A DNA stretch of 6,798 nucleotides from Acetobacteraceae bacterium (lineage in GTDB: Bacteria > Pseudomonadota > Alphaproteobacteria > Acetobacterales > Acetobacteraceae), in assembly GCA_947476855.1 (NCBI GenBank), contig CANJSR010000275.1, positions 1 to 6,798 on the forward strand. Direction: 5' to 3'. Of the stretch, positions 5,664 to 6,798 are shown in pieces (positions within the stretch are counted from its first letter, which is position 1; every line of letters begins with the position of its first letter). The position numbers and the translations under genes were made by a program. The notes below the pieces were generated by a model. The model saw only the letters and a program-made list of their open reading frames with translations, did no database searches and was not told the DNA's origin.

Positions 5664-6798
5664 ATGAGTGAAACCGACCTCAAGAACGTCGATATCGACA
5701 CCGCCTTGAACGAGGCGAAGGAAGCCTATGTCGCGACGAACCCCAAAAGCCTCGCCCGTTATGTGGAGGCAACGGCCGTCATGCCCGGCGGCAACACGCG
5801 GACCGTGCTGCATTATGCCCCCTTCCCGCTCGCCATGGCGCGCGCCGAGGGCTGCCGGCTGTGGGACGCCGATGGGCATGAGTTCGTCGATTTCCTGGGT
5901 GAATATACGGCGGGCATCTACGGCCACTCCCATCCGGTGATCCGCAAGGCGGTGGATGGGGCGCTGGACAAGGGGATCAACTTCGGCGCCTCGAACCTGA
6001 CCGAGGCTCGGTTCGCCCGCGCCGTCTGCGATCGTTTCGGGCTGGACCGCATCCGCTTCACCAATTCCGGGACCGAGGCGAATCTGCTGGCGATCTCGCT
6101 CGCCCGCATCTTCACCAAGCGGTCGAAGGTGCTGACCTTCGATGGCGGCTATCACGGGGCGGTGTTCGGCTTCGCCGGCGGTGGATCGCCGATCAATGTG
6201 CCGTTCGACTATGTGATGGCGCCGTATAACGACATGGAGAAGACGCGCGCCTTGATCGCCGAGAACGCCGCCGACCTGGCGGTGGTGATCCTGGAGCCGA
6301 TGATGGGCAGCGGCGGCTGCATCATCGCCGATCCCGAGTTCCTGAAGATGCTGCGGGAGGAAACGACCCGCGTCGGCGCCCTGCTGATCTTCGATGAGGT
6401 CATGACCTCCCGCCTGTCCCCCGGCGGCTTGCAGGCGGTGCGCGGCGTCAAGCCCGACCTGACGACCCTCGGCAAGTATATCGGCGGGGGCATGTCCTTT
6501 GGCGCCTTTGGCGGGCGCGGCGATATCATGGATTTGTTCGATCCTCGGCGGCCCGACGCGTTGCCGCATGCGGGGACGTTCAACAACAACGTTCTGACGA
6601 TGAATGCGGGCCTCGCCGGCCTGACGGAAGTCTATACGCCCGAGGCCGCCGTTGCCCTTAACGCCCGCGGTGATGCGCTGCGGGAGCGTTTGAACGCCGC
6701 TTGCCAGAAGGCGGACGCGCCGTTGCAGTTCACCGGGATCGGCTCGATGATCGCGGTGCATACGATGCGCGGGCCGGTCCGGTCACCGGCGGATGCGG
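5664..6798 (+). CDS. Class III PLP aminotransferase, beta-amino-acid (beta-phenylalanine) transaminase-like, 3'-truncated
   Basis: The frame stays open for 378 codons to the right edge. Members have about 430-450 residues, so some 55-70 C-terminal residues are missing. Fold-type I landmarks: [23 protein letters not shown] (67-88), the phosphate-binding NSGTEAN (134-140), GGYHG (161-165), the pyridine-binding Asp244 in IFDEVMTSR, the Schiff-base Lys271 in TLGKYIGGG, and [13 protein letters not shown] (304-316). It belongs to the group that includes glutamate-1-semialdehyde aminomutase. However, [17 protein letters not shown] (40-56), MSFGAFGGR (277-285) and FTGIGSM (356-362) closely resemble my memory of Variovorax beta-phenylalanine aminotransferase; Arg46 would be the substrate-carboxylate arginine (Arg41 there). 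It is therefore probably an omega-type transaminase rather than HemL; the substrate is inferred. The ATG at 5664 follows a G-rich stretch serving as a weak ribosome site. It is divergent from apt. Confidence 0.9.
   Translation, partial: MSETDLKNVDIDTALNEAKEAYVATNPKSLARYVEATAVMPGGNTRTVLHYAPFPLAMARAEGCRLWDADGHEFVDFLGEYTAGIYGHSHPVIRKAVDGALDKGINFGASNLTEARFARAVCDRFGLDRIRFTNSGTEANLLAISLARIFTKRSKVLTFDGGYHGAVFGFAGGGSPINVPFDYVMAPYNDMEKTRALIAENAADLAVVILEPMMGSGGCIIADPEFLKMLREETTRVGALLIFDEVMTSRLSPGGLQAVRGVKPDLTTLGKYIGGGMSFGAFGGRGDIMDLFDPRRPDALPHAGTFNNNVLTMNAGLAGLTEVYTPEAAVALNARGDALRERLNAACQKADAPLQFTGIGSMIAVHTMRGPVRSPADA

Noticed and set aside
5537..5701. Apt extended N-terminally by 55 residues
   Set aside because: The AGGAG site and family N-terminus support the ATG at 5536, and the extension would cover the palindrome and run into the divergent aminotransferase gene.
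5181..6761. A 526-codon open frame on the minus strand spanning part of apt and all of the aminotransferase region
   Set aside because: It is antisense to the class III aminotransferase, whose motifs are unmistakable, and it reads part of apt in a wrong frame. Its product is rich in Arg, Gly, His and Asp with no recognisable domain, as expected of antisense frames in GC-rich genes.

Overview
The window is about two-thirds G+C. Its genes are closely packed on both strands, and long non-coding antisense reading frames shadow them. Codon use and gene content (VapBC and TacAT toxin-antitoxin modules, an Apt, a class III aminotransferase, an SLC13 permease) suggest a high-GC alphaproteobacterium, perhaps a Rhodospirillales relative. 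This placement is an inference from style, not from a marker gene.

Layout, left to right. (1) 1-740, plus strand: the C-terminal part of a luciferase-like (LLM class) flavin-dependent oxidoreductase, cut by the window edge. (2) 753-2257: a compact 1.5-kb block of two complete type II toxin-antitoxin modules arranged back to back. A TacA-like DUF1778 antitoxin and a TacT-like GNAT toxin run leftward (1569 to 753). A ribbon-helix-helix VapB-like antitoxin and a PIN-domain VapC toxin run rightward (1683 to 2257). Antitoxin precedes toxin in both, with short overlaps of 8 and 7 bp. The 113-bp gap between the two antitoxins holds a 19-bp near-palindrome on the tacA side and a GATAT inverted/direct repeat array on the vapB side, both plausible autoregulatory operators. 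(3) 2337-3182, plus: a CmcJ/NvfI-family putative Fe(II)/2-oxoglutarate oxygenase. (4) 3233-5017, plus: a full-length SLC13-family permease with two cytosolic TrkA-C (RCK_C) domains and a TTG start; it may be co-transcribed with the oxygenase. (5) 5021-5536, minus: adenine phosphoribosyltransferase, converging on the permease with only 3 bp between stops. (6) 5664 to the window end, plus: a class III PLP aminotransferase closely resembling beta-phenylalanine/beta-amino-acid aminotransferases, truncated by the window edge and divergent from apt across a 127-bp gap that contains a perfect 14-bp palindrome.

The metabolic genes do not form one obvious pathway. The oxygenase and permease may be functionally paired, apt is purine salvage, and the aminotransferase probably heads its own transcript. 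The most notable part is the pair of divergent toxin-antitoxin modules with their shared regulatory gap. No entirely new system is evident. No stretch over 300 bp lacks a gene, and no RNA gene, CRISPR array, insertion sequence or attachment site was seen.
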